Notes: a model not told the origin generated them from the sequence alone. Counted from the stretch's first letter, positions 1 to 10,143 are shown. The stretch is 64,000 nucleotides of DNA from Nereocystis luetkeana (GCA_031213475.1 JARUPZ010000025.1:7884656-7948655), one strand, 5' to 3'. Program-made: numbers and translations.

Positions 1-2428
1 ACGACCTGACCGTTAATAGTTCACCCGGCTATATCCGGTACTTCCCACAGAAGAAGCAGTTATCGCGGTCGGGACGGCGTCGAAATAGTGGAATAGCGGT
101 GGATGGGCCTTCCCGGATGACAACAACCACCAACGGCTCCTGTATAAATTCTTCTTTGTGACCGCGAGGAAAAACATCAGTTTCCAGCAATAATACAACT
201 AACTGCTACGTCGCGAGTCGCAGCCACTCCACTCTTTCTTAAAGCGCCTGCTCAGACATCATGCTGTATGTCGCTCTATAGTACTGTTGTGTACCCCGAT
301 GTGGTACACCATCAAGTAAGTAAAGTGCTGTGTCGTGGTGCTGTATAATATGGTAGTAGTTAGTTGCTGTTTGTATACATGTCAGGTTGTTTGCGAGTTC
401 GTCTTACGGGTACGTTGCCTTTCTTTGTGGATTATTTTGCACCCTAACACTTCTTGCAGCACTGCGGCAGCAGCAGCAGCAGCGCAATACACTGCAGTGG
501 TACTGTCGGCAACATTGCCTCCCGGCCTTGCACAATAGCCTGTACAGTACTGTACTTGACCAAAAGGCGCAACGAACGACATGACACGCCGGTTCCCCCG
601 GACCTGGTCATTCTGTTATGGGCACACTGCGCCTATATATATGCGGGTGTACTCCTATTATTATTACTATATCGCTGTTTGCCATAATAATGCAGTGGTT
701 CGTACTGTGCATTTGAACTATCCCAACATAAAATGTATTACTCACACGACACCATCAAGAGTAGTTTGATTATTTAACATTTATTTGTTGTTCACCAGTT
801 CTAGTGCCTTTCTCAATCCAACGAGTTGTTATACCGCTTTTAAGGTCTGCCAAAAATCTCGCCCGTTATATTGAAATAACGTGGGTGCTCGTAATAGCAA
901 TAACATACCAGGTAGCAAATTTCGATGACACCATGGGCCACTCTATCGGGACCATTACCTGTACCTTGCTGCTTGTTGTGGCCCCGAGGTTAGCCGAAGC
1001 GCGCAGGCGGCATGTTCACAACTCCAAAAACGGAAGGCACGTACCAAGTCGAGTAGACAATATTATTCGCATTTCCATCAAATACTTGAGGTACCTGCGT
1101 TATATCGTACAGCAACAGAGATGTTTATCATTAACAACCACCACGGAAGTAGCAAAGTTAGAGAGTGTCTGGACTGATGCGGCATGCCGTTTTTCTACTC
1201 TCCTAGTACCCGGTATGTGCTTTCCCACGTAATATATACGGAAATCGCGCAACGACAGCCATCGACGTGAAGTCAACCATATACCAGTATACGTCTTCGC
1301 AGCCGATCGCCGGCAATGAAAACTCCACCGAACCTTTGGCGACGATACCAGAAAAAAATATGAATCCAATCGAAAATGTTTGGATCATAAAAATAAACCA
1401 ATACCAGGTATACACCTGATACCCTACCTTTCGACTTCCATTCTGTTGTTAAACGATGTTTCGTCGTAGCCAGTAGTCACTAGGAGTAGTAGTTGCAGTA
1501 GTGTGGAGGAATTCAGCGTAGACATGGACCACGGCTGGTCCAGGATCACTGCCGCCGTACCATACCGAGAACACATGAATCATGTGATCTCTTTGCGGCA
1601 AACGATGATGATGCTCACAATGTACATACATACATACATACATACATACATGCGAAAGTTGAAGGTGGAGCTGCCTCGATGAGATGACCACAAAAAAGGG
1701 TTGAAGCAACACGCATAGCGAAGGCTGTCCCTTCCTAGGTTTGTTTGTCGGCTACAGCTGCCACCTCCCATCTCAGGCATTATTACCCTGTAACGTACTT
1801 TATGTATTAGAGGGGATTTTTTTTTAGGCGGTAGTCAGCATGGTCTAGTCGCTCCTTGATACCACAAACTTGCCTTGATACATGTAACTCATATACACCC
1901 ATCCAATAGAATCGCTGCCTTCTGTTCGACATCACATTTGAATTTGGTATCGCATTACAGGGTTCCGCTTCTGGATGTGTCATACCTAAACTCCCGGAAT
2001 AGTCGCAAGTTGAAGACGGAGGTCAGCGTCATCGTCTTGCGTCCGTACTTACTAGGAACACTAATACGGCTGCATAGTGGCGTGTGATGGGACGAGGTCA
2101 GACGACTTGACAATTTGCTTGATAAAAAAAACTGTACATGAAAATGTGTATTTTGCTAAATGAACTGTATATATATATCTGGTGCACACTGCAAACCCAT
2201 CCATATATGGACATTGTTGTTGGACTACTACTGTTCTTGTAGCGCGTACTGTTGGTGCGCGGTTGTCTTTGAAAGGCCGAGGAAGTGTGGGATTTCATCT
2301 ATCTTCGTCCTTCCCGCTTCGCAGCATCATAGGGGCTGCACTTTTATTTCGATTGTGTATAAGTATGATGTGTTCATTCCTACTTTCTAGATCGACAAGA
2401 ACCAAAGCCATTCACACGCACACACACA
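1..2428. other. Intergenic DNA without recognisable gene
   Basis: Only short ORFs are present and none resembles a known protein. The longest, 142 codons at 804-1232, contains a TACCAGGTA scar-like motif and shows no domain. A (CATA)n microsatellite lies at 1622-1652. The right end, just before the copia insertion, is a short CA-rich stretch. Confidence 0.6.
1622..1652. repeat. (CATA)n microsatellite
   Basis: About seven tandem CATA units are directly visible. Confidence 0.9.
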
Positions 2429-2433
2429 AGTGT

Positions 2434-2734
2434 TAAGGGATCAATTCGAGCACCGGGTACGCTTGGGTGATGCGTGGGTGGGGCTTGCCATGAGGCGGTG
2501 GGTAGAAGAAGTAGAAAGGTATCAATTATTTTTAGTGTACTGGTGGACTGAGAGCAAGGGGGCCACGTTCCCCTAGACTCTATAAGACCCCTGAAAGCAG
2601 GTCAAACACAATTTTATGCAACTCCTCGGGGAAACACTAATCCCGCCGCAATCTCCGTAGATATATTACATTTACAAGAATCACACAATTCAGTACAATC
2701 AGAAAATCAGACTTTGGTACGAGCAAATCCCACA
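2434..2734 (-). repeat. Copia-1 3' LTR
   Basis: 301 bp, matching 9404-9704 at all but one position. The outer edge abuts the AGTGT target duplication at 2429-2433. The inner edge abuts a purine tract (on the minus strand). Confidence 0.96.
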
Positions 2735-2747
2735 TTCCCCCTGCTCG
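2735..2747 (-). promoter_or_regulatory. Copia-1 polypurine tract (plus-strand primer)
   Basis: Read on the minus strand this is CGAGCAGGGGGAA, immediately before the 3' LTR, where retrotransposons prime plus-strand DNA synthesis. Copia-2 has nearly the same block (CGAGCAGGGGCAG) at the same place, which supports the assignment. Confidence 0.75.
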
Positions 2748-2992
2748 TTTCACAGTCCTGATAACTCTCGTCCGGTCAAAATATCAAAAATAAAACGTAT
2801 GCATCCAACGCCTTTAATGATAACACCCTGAAATCTCAAAATAAAATAACACAGTCCGAAGGAAGGTCACTAAAGTGTCAATCATGGCTAACGATCATCG
2901 ACACCCGTTGGGATTAACACGAATTTTACTAAGGTACTGGCCATGGCTAACGATCACCAGTACCCGATGGAATCAATACCACACCAATAGAG

Positions 2993-4414
2993 TCACCACA
3001 TATTCATCGCAAGGCTTCGGTGGAACTCGAACGATTCTCGCGAGATGGCCTTGGTTAGGAAATCCGCATGCTGAAAAGGGGACGGTACGTGGATGATCGA
3101 TATCTCTTTCCTCCCAACCAGTTCCCTGAGGAAGTGGTGTCGCACGTCGATGTGCTTGGAGTTTGAGTTGGTGATAGGGTTCTGTGCAAGCTGCACCGCA
3201 CCCTGATTATCCTCGAACACCGGTATGCACGGCATGCCTACATCAGGCAACATGAAGCGCCAAACCTGCCTCAAGAACAACACTTCCTTAATGACGTCTG
3301 CAAGTGCCACGTACTCTGCCTCCGTCGTGGAAAGTGTGACGCATTTCTGAGTCCTAGAAAACCAAGACACGCATGCACCCCCACACATCACCAATCCTCC
3401 TGAAACTGACCTTCTGTCAGCCGCCTTGCTTGCATAGTCTGCGTCAGCAAACACCTGCAAGCTCAGCCCCCCGTCCGTACCTCTCTGAAAAGTGACTCCG
3501 AAAGAACTAGTCCTCCTCACATACCCTAAAATACCAAGTGCTGCCCTCCAGTGCACTAACTTGGGAGCAGCGCAGTACCTAGCCACTGCTCTTACTGCGT
3601 TGGAGATGTCTGGCCGAGTCTGAGTTGAAAGCCACATCAGTGAGCCAACCAACTCGCGAAACGGCCAGCTCCCTGGCGCTTCATCCTGGTCAAAGTCCGC
3701 AAGTTTTGTGCCAACAGGGAGCGGAACACTCTTTCCAAACTCTATCCCGTATTCATCCGCCAATTGTTCAGCGAATGTCTGCTGGGAAATCTTCAGCACC
3801 CCCTTTTCCCAATCCCTCTCGTAGAAACACCCCGAATACCAACGCAACTCTCCCAGGTTCTTAACTGGAACCATCTTGTCCAATTCCTTGCCAAACTGGT
3901 CACACCTTGCCTTCTCCCCTACCGCAAAAATATGATCCACATGCACCACTATAGTCATCACTACTCTCCCCTCATCCATCAAACGAAACACGCATGCATC
4001 AGCCAGACACTGCTCAAACCCTAAAGTCAGTAAGCACCTAGTGAGGTGAGCATGCCACTGCCTCGATGCCTGCTTCAAACCGTACAAGCTCTTGTTCAGT
4101 CTTACTATCTTCCCCGACAGTCTACCGCATCCCTGAGGCAAACGCATGAAAACATTTTCCTCAAGATCAGACTGCACGAAAGCCTGCTCAATATCAAAAT
4201 GGCACAAGTCAAGATCCAGCTCGCATGCCATCGCTGTCAACAACCGAACACTCGAGACAGCAACAGTGGGCGCAAACAATTCTCCGAAATCGATGTCAAC
4301 TCTCTGCTCATCCCCCCGTGCTACAAGTCTCGCCTTAGTTTTCGTGGGCCAACCGTACTCATCAGCCTTCCAATCAAAAACCCACATTGCGTTGATGTAG
4401 TTATCCATTGGTTG
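2993..4414 (-). CDS. Copia-1 reverse transcriptase-RNase H (readthrough domain)
   Basis: This frame continues directly from the gag-PR-IN ORF past the UAG at 4415-4417. An AUG lies three codons downstream (4408) and could be an alternative start, but in-frame continuity favours readthrough. The RT begins with the copia hallmarks INAMWVF, KARLVARG and LFAPT, followed by SLYGLKQASRQWH. RNase H follows with ADADYA, STTEAEYVAL and EDNQGA, then SKHIDVRHH. These are the regular copia RT_2 and RNase H blocks and the length is normal. Oddity: the active-site box, YVDD in most copia elements, reads HVDH here, with the codon at 3932-3934 encoding His in place of the second catalytic Asp. The same position in Copia-2 is Asp. 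The enzyme from this copy is therefore probably inactive although the frame is otherwise open. Confidence 0.93.
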   Translation of the reverse strand, partial: QPMDNYINAMWVFDWKADEYGWPTKTKARLVARGDEQRVDIDFGELFAPTVAVSSVRLLTAMACELDLDLCHFDIEQAFVQSDLEENVFMRLPQGCGRLSGKIVRLNKSLYGLKQASRQWHAHLTRCLLTLGFEQCLADACVFRLMDEGRVVMTIVVHVDHIFAVGEKARCDQFGKELDKMVPVKNLGELRWYSGCFYERDWEKGVLKISQQTFAEQLADEYGIEFGKSVPLPVGTKLADFDQDEAPGSWPFRELVGSLMWLSTQTRPDISNAVRAVARYCAAPKLVHWRAALGILGYVRRTSSFGVTFQRGTDGGLSLQVFADADYASKAADRRSVSGGLVMCGGACVSWFSRTQKCVTLSTTEAEYVALADVIKEVLFLRQVWRFMLPDVGMPCIPVFEDNQGAVQLAQNPITNSNSKHIDVRHHFLRELVGRKEISIIHVPSPFQHADFLTKAISRESFEFHRSLAMNMW

Positions 4415-4417
4415 CTA
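4409..4417 (-). promoter_or_regulatory. Leaky stop site TAG-CAA-CCA between IN and RT
   Basis: On the minus strand the gag-PR-IN frame ends GTG TAG CAA CCA ATG and the RT frame continues without a shift. The six bases after the stop fit CAR-YYA, the consensus of tobamovirus-type stop-codon readthrough. Copia-2 has TAG CAA TCA at the homologous place (53305-53313). Function is inferred; the sequence match is direct. Confidence 0.7.
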
Positions 4418-7400
4418 CACCGGCTCAAACGTCCCCGCGTCCAGCAATCCGTAGAACTCCCGCGCCGTCGAATCCTCCCAAAGATGAGCGTGCTCCGACC
4501 GCAAGGCCTCCTTGTGGCTCCGAGGGACCTTGAGGTCAGAGGCGTAGCAGTGAGGCAAGTCCGGAGGCTTGTAGGGCGGTCGCTGATCGCCCAGCGTGGT
4601 GTCGATGTCCTCCCGATTGGCAAGAATCGCCACAAATGCACTAGGTATTCCCCCTCGCCCCCCCTCTTGTGGTGTCTCCTCGCGCCCTCCTTCCGGTGGT
4701 GTCTCCTCGCGCCCTCCTTCCGGTGGTGTCTCCTCGCGCCCTCCTTCCGGTGGTGTCTCCTCGCGCCCTCCTTCCGGTGGTGTCTCCTCGCGCCCTTCTT
4801 CCGGTGGTGTCTCCTCGCGGCTCCAAGAGAAAATGGGCGGCCGCGCGCAACCCCCAACACCCGGCGGCTCCTTGCGGCGACCTACGCCGACGTCCTCACG
4901 CGTAGAGATCAACGATATCAGCGTCGGCTTATCCATCATCCTCAGGAGCCCGGCGTTATGGCGAAGGGCTTGATTGCTGTCCACTGGCAACGAAGGATAC
5001 TCCGGCGTGTCGGTGAACTGGACTGTCCTCGAACGGGTACGGCCGGAAATGCGCTGCGGCTCCGGCAGAGCGGCGGCGACAGGCAGGGGCGGTAGCGGCT
5101 GGGACGGCGGTGCCGGCGACTGGATCGGCGGTGCTGGCGACTGGATCGGCGGTGGCGGCGGCGGCTGGAACGGCGGTGCTGGCGACTGGATCGGCGGTGG
5201 CGGCGGCGGCTGGAACGGCGGTGCTGGCGACTGGATCGGCGGTGGCGGCGGCGGCTGGAACGGCGGTGCTGGCGACTGGATCGGCGGTGGCGGCGGCGGC
5301 TGGAACGGCGATGCTGGCGACTGGATCGGTGGTGGTACGTAGCTGATGTTAAACACCGGCATTGCCGGCGCGGTGTCGTATACTGAACACCCCGCGATCG
5401 CCGGCGCCGGCAAGGGCACCACGGGCCCACGGGGTGCAGTCCACACCACGTCGCTGGTGTAGCAGACGCCGCCCGTTGAAGCCTTGATCACCTTCACGGC
5501 GGACGCGGGGTGGTTGTAGCCGTTGTTCAAAAAGAAACACGGCACCGATTGAACGTCGGATTTAGTGCTGCGGTCCACCCGCATCATGCCTTCCTGGAAG
5601 AACGGCACCACCTGTAGATTCGGCAAACGCGAGAAAAACACCTCGTGCGGCGACCGCCATCCGGTGTTGGCCTTGGTGGCGGAGCGGTTGAAGCAGTCGG
5701 CAGCCCAAAGGACGGCCTCCAACCACAGGCGGTTGCCGTCGACGCCGATCTTGGGGATCCGGGCGAGGTCGACGCCCGGGAACAGCCGCGAAATCTCGCG
5801 GCGAGCCGCATGGCCACCCTTCATCGCTCGCCAGATCGCGCTCTCGACAACTGCGTTCTGTTGCGGCTTACCCGGGGCCGTATACTCACGGCGGATCCCA
5901 GCAGCGTCGCAGAATTCAACGAAGATGCGACCAGTAAATTCCCCACCGTTGTCCGTCCGGAAGCATAGCGGTAGTCCCATGGCGTTCATGTCCGCGATGA
6001 ATTTCTTCACGTACATGGTGGTCTCCGACTTCCTCCTCATGCCGTACGGCCGCATCCACCTCGAGGCGTTGTCGACGAACATGATCAGATAAACTGACCC
6101 GCCCATGGACGCCTCGTAGGGGCCAGCCAGATCGATGTGCACGGTCTCCATAGGCCTCTCCGCGCGCGATGTCGTCCTCTGCGGCACCCCAGCGCGCACG
6201 CCCTTCGCCTCCAAACATCCATCACACGGTTGCATAACTCCCGTAAGGGTGATACCATGCTGCCGAGCGGTTTCCCTCAACAAACGTTCGTTTACGTGGC
6301 CGGAGGAGACGTGAAAGTGGTTAACATCAAGAAACTTGGATGGTTTCCCAACTGTGAATGGACGCCGACCCGGAGCGAGTACAGCTGCAGCAGTCATGCC
6401 TACGTTCTCAACCTTAAGGTCGTTCCAGTCCGTCTCTTCAAGTGCTTGAGCTGCCGCACCACCAAGGGGGGTAGGGAAAAAATCCGTGTACACAGTATCA
6501 TCCTTGCCATCCATAAGCCTAACATCCGTGAACACGCTCATGTCAGTCTCCTGCACTCCGGGGGCAGCAATAAGTGGTTGAATTTCCACTCCATGCTCTA
6601 CTCCGGGGTGCAATACCAACGGTTGTACACCTGGTTCACCTGGAACCGGGGGGAGGGGGAAAGAAGCCGGAGGCACTACACCGCTAACGGTGGGCAGGAA
6701 ACTTGGACTCGAACCGTGAGGTACTACGCCGTTACAGGCGGGCGGGAAACCATCATCCGCAAGCACTACCCCTGCTACACTGTGGTGGGAAAGGGGGTGG
6801 GAATCAAACACCTGGGGCCCTGCCCCACCTACGTCAAACGGGGGAGGGGTTGACAGGGGGGGGGCAAGGGGAACACCAGACAAGGCAGGCACAGCAGTAA
6901 GTCCTGCAGTGGGGGTTGGGGCCATTCTCGTTGCATACAGTGATGATCCGATCTCGTCACGGGGGAAGGTCAGGCGGTTCTCAAACAAGTGCACACCATC
7001 GCGGTCCATAGTAATGCTTTGCCGCGCTTGCGCCTGGTGAAGGGAAAATAGGTTGAACCCAATACCCTCCGTCACGTACACTCCCGTCAACTTTACATTG
7101 AAGTCAGTTTTCGAATGCATTTTCAAGTTGAGACTGCCTACTCCTGTCACCCTCATCCCCTTACCGTCACCAATCAAAACTCTTTCCTTACCAGGGGGGA
7201 TCTCTACCCAGTCATAGACGTTACGAGCATCACTGGTAACGTGGTTTGTGGATCCGTTATCGGAAACCCAATGCTCACTACCTGGTGGTCGCCTGATACA
7301 CTCCCCAACAGTCTCACTATCCTCCTGGCATGCAAGTGCCACACCACTCTGTCCTACTCTATCAACACTCAAATCTGACTCGCCTTGTGGCACTGAACGT

Positions 7401-9346
7401 GCCATCAGTAGATGCAGAGCACTCCGGGGAGATGTAGGTACTCCGGGGGAAGGCGCAGAGGAAGGGGGCGGAACATGGCTGGGGTGATGCTGAAGGTGCT
7501 GGGGCGGCGGCGGTTGCTGATACCCCGGCGCCGGCGGTGGCTGGTACTGGTGCGCAGGCGACGGTTGGTACTGCTGCACAGGCGGCGGTGGGTACTGGTG
7601 CACAGGTGGCGGCGGGTACTGGTGCGCAGGTGGCAGCGGGTACTGGTGCGGAGGTGGCGGCTGGTACTGCTGCAGAGGCGGCGGCTGGTACTCCAGCGGT
7701 TGCTCCTCCTCGTAGTAGAAGTATTCTCCGTAGTCGCCGTCGTAGTAGCTGCCGTTCTCGGCGGCGGCGGCAGCGTCAGGACCATGAGCACTCGATTCGT
7801 CACCATAGGTGACGACGGGGCCGGCGGCGGCGACGGTGGCGGGGGTGGTGCCGGCAATATTTGCTTGACCGTACGAGTGCGGCCACGGCTGCGGGCGACC
7901 AGGTGTCGCATACGGGGGTCGGGGGGCTCCACCTAGGGTGGGACCCCCCGGGCGAGGTGGCGCGGTTCCGTAGCCACCGGAGGGGAGAGGGCAACCTCTC
8001 CCCCTACCCCCACCTGCTTGCGCACGACCACCCCCATACCTTCCTCTGCCTCCCCTGCCGCCAGGTCCTCTGCCTCGATGGCCCCACTGCTGTGATGCCC
8101 CGCTCCAACCACCACCACCACCCCGACCGCTGGGGTGAGGCTGCTGCTGTTGCTGCTGCTGCTGCTGGTACGGCTGCTGCTGGTACGGCTGCTGCTGCTG
8201 CTGTTGCTGATGCTGCTGCTGCTGCTGTTGATGGTGTTGGTACGGCTGCTGCTGCTGCTGCTGATGCTGCTGCTGCTGCTGCTGGTGTCCACCCCTGGCA
8301 TCGCTCCTCCGGGTTCTTCCGCGTCCGCCCCGGTCACCTCTCCCGCCATGACGAGCACCCCCATCGCCCCGACCTCCGTCGGCAGCAACGAGGGCGTTCC
8401 CCGTCCCGTCCCTCTGCTCCTCCTCCCTCGACATCTCCATCTCCCCATACGCGCTGAGCACCACATCTTCAAGGGCTTGGTACGTCAACTCTGCATTGGC
8501 GAGCAAAATGCTCTTTTGGACTCCAAAAGCAGGGGAAAGATTGCGTGCAAAATGTTGGTTAGCGTCGATATCGGAGAAAACCATTCCATGGTTACTCAGT
8601 CTGGTCCTAAGCACACAACCCCTCGAAAAAAACTCGTTGGGGCTTTCCCCGTCCTTCATCCTGAGGCTGTACCATGCTTGCGTAAGTCTGGCCTTCCCTG
8701 CTGCAGCCTGAGGTGCGTAATGCTTCTTAAAAGCAGACCACCCCTCACTAGGGCTACCTGTTGCCGTGACCAGTTCTGCAAGCGCCCTGTGTGATATGCA
8801 ATTTATCAGTATACTCCAAGCCGTGGACGCCTGATCCACCTTCTCCTTACCAAACTCTGCTATTAATGCCGCTTGGCTCAATTCCTTCAGTCCTACCTTG
8901 ATCGGTATCTTACTCTCCACTGCCTCCTGGCAACCCCTCTCCCAAAAATACGAATTCATCTTCGTTACAAAAACCATCACCCTCTGCTGGATGTCCTCTC
9001 CCGGCTTAAAGCAACCATCGAAAACCGGGGGCCTAGTACCGCTATGGCTAGTAAAAACACGTAACGCGCCTGCCTGTAAGGTAGACGCTGCCTGTTGCTG
9101 TTGCTGGAGTACCTCTTGGGCTGCTTTCCTCGCCATCTCTAGCACGGGGTCGGCGGTGGACGAGTGTTCGCTGCTCCTGGATTCCTTCTCCTGGGCTTCT
9201 TGCGTATTCTTCTCTGTCTTCCTCGCTTCCTCTCTTGCAGTCGTGGCGATTGCGTCCTCCTTTGCTTTCAGCTGTTGGGCCACATATTCTTGAATAGCTT
9301 CTTGCTGTTCGTCGATGGTAAGCGTGGCGAATGACGACAAATCCAT
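4415..9346 (-). CDS. Copia-1 Gag-protease-integrase polyprotein
   Basis: About 1,643 residues from the ATG at 9346 (MDLSSFATL). An in-frame ATG at 9388 would add 14 residues. Order: a Gag region with an acidic/basic helical N-terminus (roughly residues 1-330); a long Gln-rich tract and RGG boxes; a Pro/Tyr-rich spacer; a copia protease around residue 700 (WVSDNGST in place of the usual D-S/T-G); a GAG-pre-integrase zinc site (HFH...CDGC, about 1010-1040); and the integrase core with D in HIDLAGP, D in RTDNGGEF and E in VVESAIW, spaced D-59-D-35-E. The C-terminal tail is built of Pro-rich 15-residue and ETPPEGGRE 9-residue repeats. No CCHC zinc knuckle is visible in Gag; the RGG boxes may bind RNA instead. 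The frame has no internal stop before UAG at 4415. Confidence 0.95.
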   Translation of the reverse strand: MDLSSFATLTIDEQQEAIQEYVAQQLKAKEDAIATTAREEARKTEKNTQEAQEKESRSSEHSSTADPVLEMARKAAQEVLQQQQQAASTLQAGALRVFTSHSGTRPPVFDGCFKPGEDIQQRVMVFVTKMNSYFWERGCQEAVESKIPIKVGLKELSQAALIAEFGKEKVDQASTAWSILINCISHRALAELVTATGSPSEGWSAFKKHYAPQAAAGKARLTQAWYSLRMKDGESPNEFFSRGCVLRTRLSNHGMVFSDIDANQHFARNLSPAFGVQKSILLANAELTYQALEDVVLSAYGEMEMSREEEQRDGTGNALVAADGGRGDGGARHGGRGDRGGRGRTRRSDARGGHQQQQQQHQQQQQQPYQHHQQQQQQHQQQQQQQPYQQQPYQQQQQQQQQPHPSGRGGGGGWSGASQQWGHRGRGPGGRGGRGRYGGGRAQAGGGRGRGCPLPSGGYGTAPPRPGGPTLGGAPRPPYATPGRPQPWPHSYGQANIAGTTPATVAAAGPVVTYGDESSAHGPDAAAAAENGSYYDGDYGEYFYYEEEQPLEYQPPPLQQYQPPPPHQYPLPPAHQYPPPPVHQYPPPPVQQYQPSPAHQYQPPPAPGYQQPPPPQHLQHHPSHVPPPSSAPSPGVPTSPRSALHLLMARSVPQGESDLSVDRVGQSGVALACQEDSETVGECIRRPPGSEHWVSDNGSTNHVTSDARNVYDWVEIPPGKERVLIGDGKGMRVTGVGSLNLKMHSKTDFNVKLTGVYVTEGIGFNLFSLHQAQARQSITMDRDGVHLFENRLTFPRDEIGSSLYATRMAPTPTAGLTAVPALSGVPLAPPLSTPPPFDVGGAGPQVFDSHPLSHHSVAGVVLADDGFPPACNGVVPHGSSPSFLPTVSGVVPPASFPLPPVPGEPGVQPLVLHPGVEHGVEIQPLIAAPGVQETDMSVFTDVRLMDGKDDTVYTDFFPTPLGGAAAQALEETDWNDLKVENVGMTAAAVLAPGRRPFTVGKPSKFLDVNHFHVSSGHVNERLLRETARQHGITLTGVMQPCDGCLEAKGVRAGVPQRTTSRAERPMETVHIDLAGPYEASMGGSVYLIMFVDNASRWMRPYGMRRKSETTMYVKKFIADMNAMGLPLCFRTDNGGEFTGRIFVEFCDAAGIRREYTAPGKPQQNAVVESAIWRAMKGGHAARREISRLFPGVDLARIPKIGVDGNRLWLEAVLWAADCFNRSATKANTGWRSPHEVFFSRLPNLQVVPFFQEGMMRVDRSTKSDVQSVPCFFLNNGYNHPASAVKVIKASTGGVCYTSDVVWTAPRGPVVPLPAPAIAGCSVYDTAPAMPVFNISYVPPPIQSPASPFQPPPPPPIQSPAPPFQPPPPPPIQSPAPPFQPPPPPPIQSPAPPFQPPPPPPIQSPAPPIQSPAPPSQPLPPLPVAAALPEPQRISGRTRSRTVQFTDTPEYPSLPVDSNQALRHNAGLLRMMDKPTLISLISTREDVGVGRRKEPPGVGGCARPPIFSWSREETPPEEGREETPPEGGREETPPEGGREETPPEGGREETPPEGGREETPQEGGRGGIPSAFVAILANREDIDTTLGDQRPPYKPPDLPHCYASDLKVPRSHKEALRSEHAHLWEDSTAREFYGLLDAGTFEPV
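4667..4817. repeat. 27-bp minisatellite in copia tail
   Basis: Five to six tandem 27-bp units encode the nonapeptide ETPPEGGRE on the minus strand and keep the polyprotein in frame. Confidence 0.9.
5108..5336. repeat. 45-bp minisatellite in copia tail
   Basis: About five tandem 45-bp units encode a 15-residue Pro-rich repeat (PFQPPPPPPIQSPAP) between the integrase core and the 27-bp repeat array. Units are nearly identical. Confidence 0.9.
8130..8290. repeat. CTG/CAG repeat tract encoding polyglutamine in Gag
   Basis: An imperfect CTG run on the plus strand is read as Gln (interrupted by His, Pro and Tyr) in Gag. It is flanked by Gly/Arg-rich sequence. Confidence 0.9.
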
Positions 9347-9403
9347 GGTGCTGCACCCTGTGCCCGAGCGACCGTGACTATATGTCAATGTCTAACGCTA
9401 GCG

Positions 9404-9704
9404 TAAGGGATCAATTCGAGCACCGGGTACGCTTGGGTGATGCGTGGGTGGGGCTTGCCATGAGGCGGTGGGTAGAAGAAGTAGAAAGGTATCAATTTTT
9501 TTTAGTGTACTGGTGGACTGAGAGCAAGGGGGCCACGTTCCCCTAGACTCTATAAGACCCCTGAAAGCAGGTCAAACACAATTTTATGCAACTCCTCGGG
9601 GAAACACTAATCCCGCCGCAATCTCCGTAGATATATTACATTTACAAGAATCACACAATTCAGTACAATCAGAAAATCAGACTTTGGTACGAGCAAATCC
9701 CACA
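9404..9704 (-). repeat. Copia-1 5' LTR
   Basis: 301 bp, paired with 2434-2734. The outer edge abuts AGTGT at 9705-9709. The LTR should carry the element promoter; TATA-like A/T stretches are present but none is certain. Confidence 0.95.
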
Positions 9705-9709
9705 AGTGT

Positions 9710-10143
9710 ACCTTCTGTGGCCGTTACCATCCGGTAGAGGAGCTTGATGTTTGACTGTTGTTGCTCCATGGCTGCTCCAGTGTATGCGCGGGAAGTCGAC
9801 GAAGCATTCCTGGCTGTACGCGTGCCCCCTTACATTACCTTTAAAATCTTGTTATACACCTACTACTACCACCTGGTTTAAGCTACTATTACGGGGGACC
9901 CTAGTAAATAGGACTAAATATAGTTGATAAACATAGATAGGTAAATGTATACATAGGTTTTTATTTTTACCATAGGCCCCATCTATTTATGGTCCCCCAA
10001 AATTTATTTTAGCTAAACATCGGAACCGTTGTCAACCATACATAATGGTGCTTATAACATTAACCACTGGAATGTGACGTATTTGATATCATGCTGTCCG
10101 CGATGAACAGCAAAAAAAGTGGCTGGCATTGCCCTTTTATTGA
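9710..10143. other. Non-coding stretch with a degenerate MITE
   Basis: No gene seen. It holds a decayed copy of the GGGGGACC inverted-repeat family (9887-10006), listed separately. Confidence 0.5.
9887..10006. mobile_element. GGGGGACC-family MITE, copy M1
   Basis: Begins ATTACGGGGGACC and ends with an inverted partner (ATGGTCCCCC), with an A/T-rich middle. It resembles the perfect copy at 50280-50392 but both ends have diverged. Confidence 0.6.

Larger units (their letters stand above)
2434..9704 (-). mobile_element. Copia-1: recent Ty1/copia LTR retrotransposon
   Basis: A complete element of 7,271 bp on the minus strand. Its two 301-bp LTRs are the same length and differ at one base (2528 A versus T). 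It is flanked by the 5-bp duplication AGTGT at 2429-2433 and 9705-9709. The order gag, protease, integrase, RT, RNase H is diagnostic of Ty1/copia. The one LTR difference implies a recent insertion. In element orientation the LTR starts TGTGGG and ends CCCTTA, so the termini are TG...TA rather than the usual TG...CA. I could not recognise a primer-binding site complementary to a known tRNA next to the 5' LTR. Coding capacity is one long gag-PR-IN frame, an in-frame UAG, then RT-RNase H in the same frame. Confidence 0.97.

Noticed and set aside
804..1232. 142-codon ORF as a gene
   Set aside because: No domain, codon bias or conservation signal, and it spans a scar-like motif.
4596..8794. Plus-strand ORFs rich in Gly, Leu or Val opposite the copia polyprotein
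   Set aside because: They are antisense shadows of low-complexity repeats in the copia frame, which has complete domains.
9385..9403. Primer-binding site next to the Copia-1 5' LTR
   Set aside because: The sequence does not match the familiar initiator-Met site, and I could not identify another tRNA match.
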